DNA of 64,000 nt. Source: Ascidia mentula. Taxonomy: Eukaryota > Chordata > Ascidiacea > Phlebobranchia > Ascidiidae. Below the pieces are notes generated by a model. It had not been told where the DNA came from and made no database searches. It saw only the letters and a program-made list of their open reading frames with translations. Every line of letters starts with the position of its first letter. The first letter of the stretch is position 1. Positions 61,441-64,000 of this stretch are shown here, piece after piece. A program made the position numbers and the translations under genes. The stretch spans positions 21,330,501 through 21,394,500 of the forward strand of contig OX387200.1 in NCBI GenBank assembly GCA_947561715.1, read 5' to 3'.

Positions 61441-62740
61441 ATGGCCGAATCTGGGGAAAAAGAATCTGCTGGTATGTATATATTTTTACTATATTTAGCA
61501 CTAAGAATTTGGTCCTATTAATCTTGTTAACAAATCTAACTAAGTAATTACTGGGAATTGCTCTTCTGGCACTTAATTTGTAGGTTGAAAACCGTATTTC
61601 AAACAAAGGTAAAACCAATGGAAAATTATTTCATGTTTATGTGTGTAGCAGTGTCTGGAGAAATACATTGATCTTGTTGCGTTAATTTGCCAGAGTCTAT
61701 GCTTGCTGAAATTGAGAAAAAAATCACAGAAGCTTTTGACATATTTGATCATGAAGCAAACAAGACAGTGGATGTAAGAGAAATTGGAACAATTGTCAGA
61801 TCACTGGGTTGTTGCCCATCAGAAGGTAAAATACTATTGGATCAGAGTAGAAAGTTTGCTATATGCGCAGAGAATTTTTATCAGCGATGGTTAAGTAATT
61901 GTACTGACCATCGCAACGTTTTTCAAAGCATTAGCTAATTTTTATTGTGCATCTGATCGGTAAATTTTCACATAAGTGTGAAGCCAATTTATCCACGATA
62001 ACTTTTCCAATCTGGCTTATGTGCAGTTTACATTAAGAAGTAGCAGGGGTTTTTGAGTGATATATGACATGTGTTTTAGGTGAACTGCATGACATGCTTG
62101 CAGAAATTGAAGAGGAAGAACCGACAGGTTACATTAGATTTGAAAAGTTTCTCCCTATGATGACGCACATCTTGATGGAACACAGGTAGTTTCAACATGC
62201 CTTTTTGTTGAAATACCTGTAATGTGCTAATCTTTTAAATGCCATGCTTGTATATTTGTTAATTTAATATATTATATGGGGATTTTGGGGTTGCCTAGAT
62301 TAATTTACTGGGTAGGCAGAGTATAAATTTGAAAAGGACATCTTTGTTAGCAATTTGTGTAAAAATATAAATTTGTATATGATGTTGAAATATTTTAGTC
62401 TAGGTCATCGTTTACTCTAACCAATAACCTACCAAAGATAAATCTTACAAAGCCTGACATTTTAGAGGCTCCAGTGACTTACTTTTGACCATTTCAACTA
62501 AAGATTTTTGTTAGATACAAACCTGCACCTGAAGACCAACTGTTGAAGGCATTTGAAGTCCTTGACACAGAACACAAGGGATTTCTTTCACAAGAAGAAC
62601 TGACAAAGTACATGACAGAGGAAGCGGAACCGTTTACTCAGGAAGAAATGGATGAATTTCTTTCAGCTGCTGTTGATCCGGACAGGGGGGTTGTCCTTTA
62701 TAAAGATTATGTTTCTGTAATGGCAGTGGAAGACACATGA
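61441..62740 (+). CDS. EFCAB2: DRC8/EFCAB2, EF-hand subunit of the nexin-dynein regulatory complex
   Basis: Exons 61441-61471, 61694-61825, 62080-62185 and 62515-62740 join in frame to 164 codons, the normal size for EFCAB2. It is calmodulin-like, with two EF-hand pairs. The first (AFDIFDHEANKTVDVREI) and the second half (AFEVLDTEHKGFLSQEEL; VDPDRGVVLYKDYVSVM) are clear. Several loop positions lack the acidic calcium ligands, so calcium binding is doubtful at most sites. The segment PTGYIRFEKFLPMMTHILME and the C-terminus are as expected for DRC8. DRC8 sits in the axonemal nexin-dynein regulatory complex, which links doublets and regulates motility. An X-box-like site lies upstream and a polyadenylation signal at 62852-62857. 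Confidence 0.85.
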
Positions 62741-63895
62741 GTGAAGATCCTGTTAAGTCGAAATACTTTTCATTCAACCTTAGCAGGTGTTTGCCCTATG
62801 CTAAAAATATTTTGCAGAATACGTCGTAAACTTTTTTTGGGATCTTTTAATAATAAAATATAAACATGCATGTTTTACCCCAAATTGCAAAGTTATTGAA
62901 ACTCCAGGTTCAAAGGTCATGTTTAAACCATTTTTTTTTATTTTAATAATCTGTCCTTCTGGTGCAATTACCATGACCGTTGTTGTCCAATGTTTCACCT
63001 GCTATACAGATGGGCTTCACATTATATTCTATGGGAAAGAAATTTTCTGTTGTTATTATTTAACGTTATTGTTTACCAAGATATCCTGACCCAAAGCTTT
63101 CAACATGACAGCATACTTATAGTCTTATTGACACATAACCTAATGTCAGATCTAAAGAAAAAACAGCAGATGTTTTCCAGTTTGCTTCATATTGCCAAAC
63201 ACAAAACCTTGTATTATTTAATCACAAATAAGTATGGGTATATGAGCCACAGGGAAACACACTTTACAATAAAAAAGAAATAATACACGTGCATGTACAT
63301 ATATACTATGTATAAATATGTTACATATGTATAGTGCTTCTTAAACAGGGAACAATCCACAACACACAAGAATAAAATTACAGTAGTCAGCACAAAATCG
63401 ACTTATCTTTTCGATCTGAATAAACAAAAACTTAAGAAAAAGCAGAAATACAAGGATACTTTTTGGCTGCACATTTAAAATTCATTCAGGAAATTTTGAG
63501 TAGTACTTGCAAGTCAATCATGTGAGTTTTAGGGTTTTGTAGCATAGTACACAGAGCAAAATAACAAGTGTAATTAGCAATATTGATCTTCAAAAAAAAC
63601 TCTTCACAACCAACCCTACTTACAATACTGACAGAAACCAAAATAATTGCAACAGAAAACACTGGTTTCACAAAATTTTTTTCATTAACCAACACAATGA
63701 TGTAATATTTTTCGCTGAGTCAGTACAAAGAGCAGATTTTCATGTAGCAAGCAAAGTTGGAAAATAAATTTGTTAATTGCTCTCAAACAAACTTTTGCAC
63801 AATTTTAAAAGATTTCAAATAGCCTTATTGCATCAAGTATTATTTTGAGTATCTGTTTTTGGCGAATTTGTAAAAATCACCATAAATGCAATAAT
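62741..63895. other. Convergent 3' region between DRC8 and the nucleoside transporter
   Basis: It holds the 3' UTRs of the plus-strand DRC8 gene (AATAAA at 62852-62857) and the minus-strand SLC29-like gene. It is AT-rich with short ORFs only; nothing else is recognised. Confidence 0.5.
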
Positions 63896-64000
63896 CTACA
63901 ATGCTGTTTTGATGACAAACGAGAATCCAGCTCCAGCAAACAGGCCAACAGAGATCGCAAAAGCTAACATAGATCCAGCTGTACTTGCGTGCTCAGGATT
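63896..64000 (-). CDS. Equilibrative nucleoside transporter (SLC29), C-terminal end
   Basis: The last 34 codons and stop of a minus-strand gene that continues beyond the window. The frame gives PEHASTAGSMLAF, then a membrane span with GLFAGAGFSFVIK, ending in TAL. An acidic-Thr-Ala-Gly start to the final helix, GLxxGAxFSF and a stop a few residues after a basic residue match the last transmembrane segment of ENT-type transporters, which carry nucleosides down their gradient across the plasma membrane. The subtype cannot be told from this piece. Confidence 0.7.
   Translation of the reverse strand, partial: NPEHASTAGSMLAFAISVGLFAGAGFSFVIKTAL

Overview
The window reads as nuclear DNA of a tunicate of the Ciona type. 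It is AT-rich, its genes are split into many short exons with GT-AG introns, and it holds an RGR-type opsin, a dynein regulatory complex subunit and a tRNA-headed SINE. Species assignment is inference. All exon coordinates come from reading splice sites and reading frames by eye.

Layout: (1) 1523-12972, plus strand: a ten-exon class A GPCR related to melatonin receptors, called GPCR-A here. (2) 14676-30141, minus strand: three complete six-exon GPCR genes of the same broad family (B1, B2, B3) and an orphan pair of first exons. GPCR-A and the B genes share three internal exon lengths (149, 135, 129 nt) and phases, so they descend from one gene. The B array was enlarged by a roughly 7-kb tandem duplication (17431-24418 copied as 24419-31210) whose breakpoint can be read to within a base or two. 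It left exons 1-2 of B1 stranded upstream of B2. (3) 33382-35702, plus: an RGR-like retinal opsin with the Schiff-base lysine. (4) 38112-39628, plus: a small four-span protein resembling MS4A/CD20. (5) 40553-44209, plus: an almost intronless 1124-residue protein, possibly KIAA0825-like. (6) 44210-54387: gene-poor, with one tRNA-Pro(UGG) and a perfect 42-bp inverted repeat. (7) 54388-60481, plus: a secreted mosaic protease with three trefoil domains, a Thr-rich linker and a trypsin domain. (8) 61441-62740, plus: DRC8/EFCAB2, with an X-box-like site upstream. (9) 63896-64000, minus: the last exon of an equilibrative nucleoside transporter.

The most notable signal is not a protein gene. A short dispersed repeat occurs at least eight times (near 7.5, 10.8, 14.9, 20.3, 27.5, 36.2-36.5, 43.8 and 60.2 kb). 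Its consensus folds as a type I hammerhead ribozyme: CTGATGA core, stem II, GAAA, a short stem III with a GTC/GTT/GTA cleavage triplet, and a closing stem I. Some copies are inverted pairs. Several sit in introns, mostly antisense to the host gene. The one single copy in sense orientation has lost exactly the GAAA.
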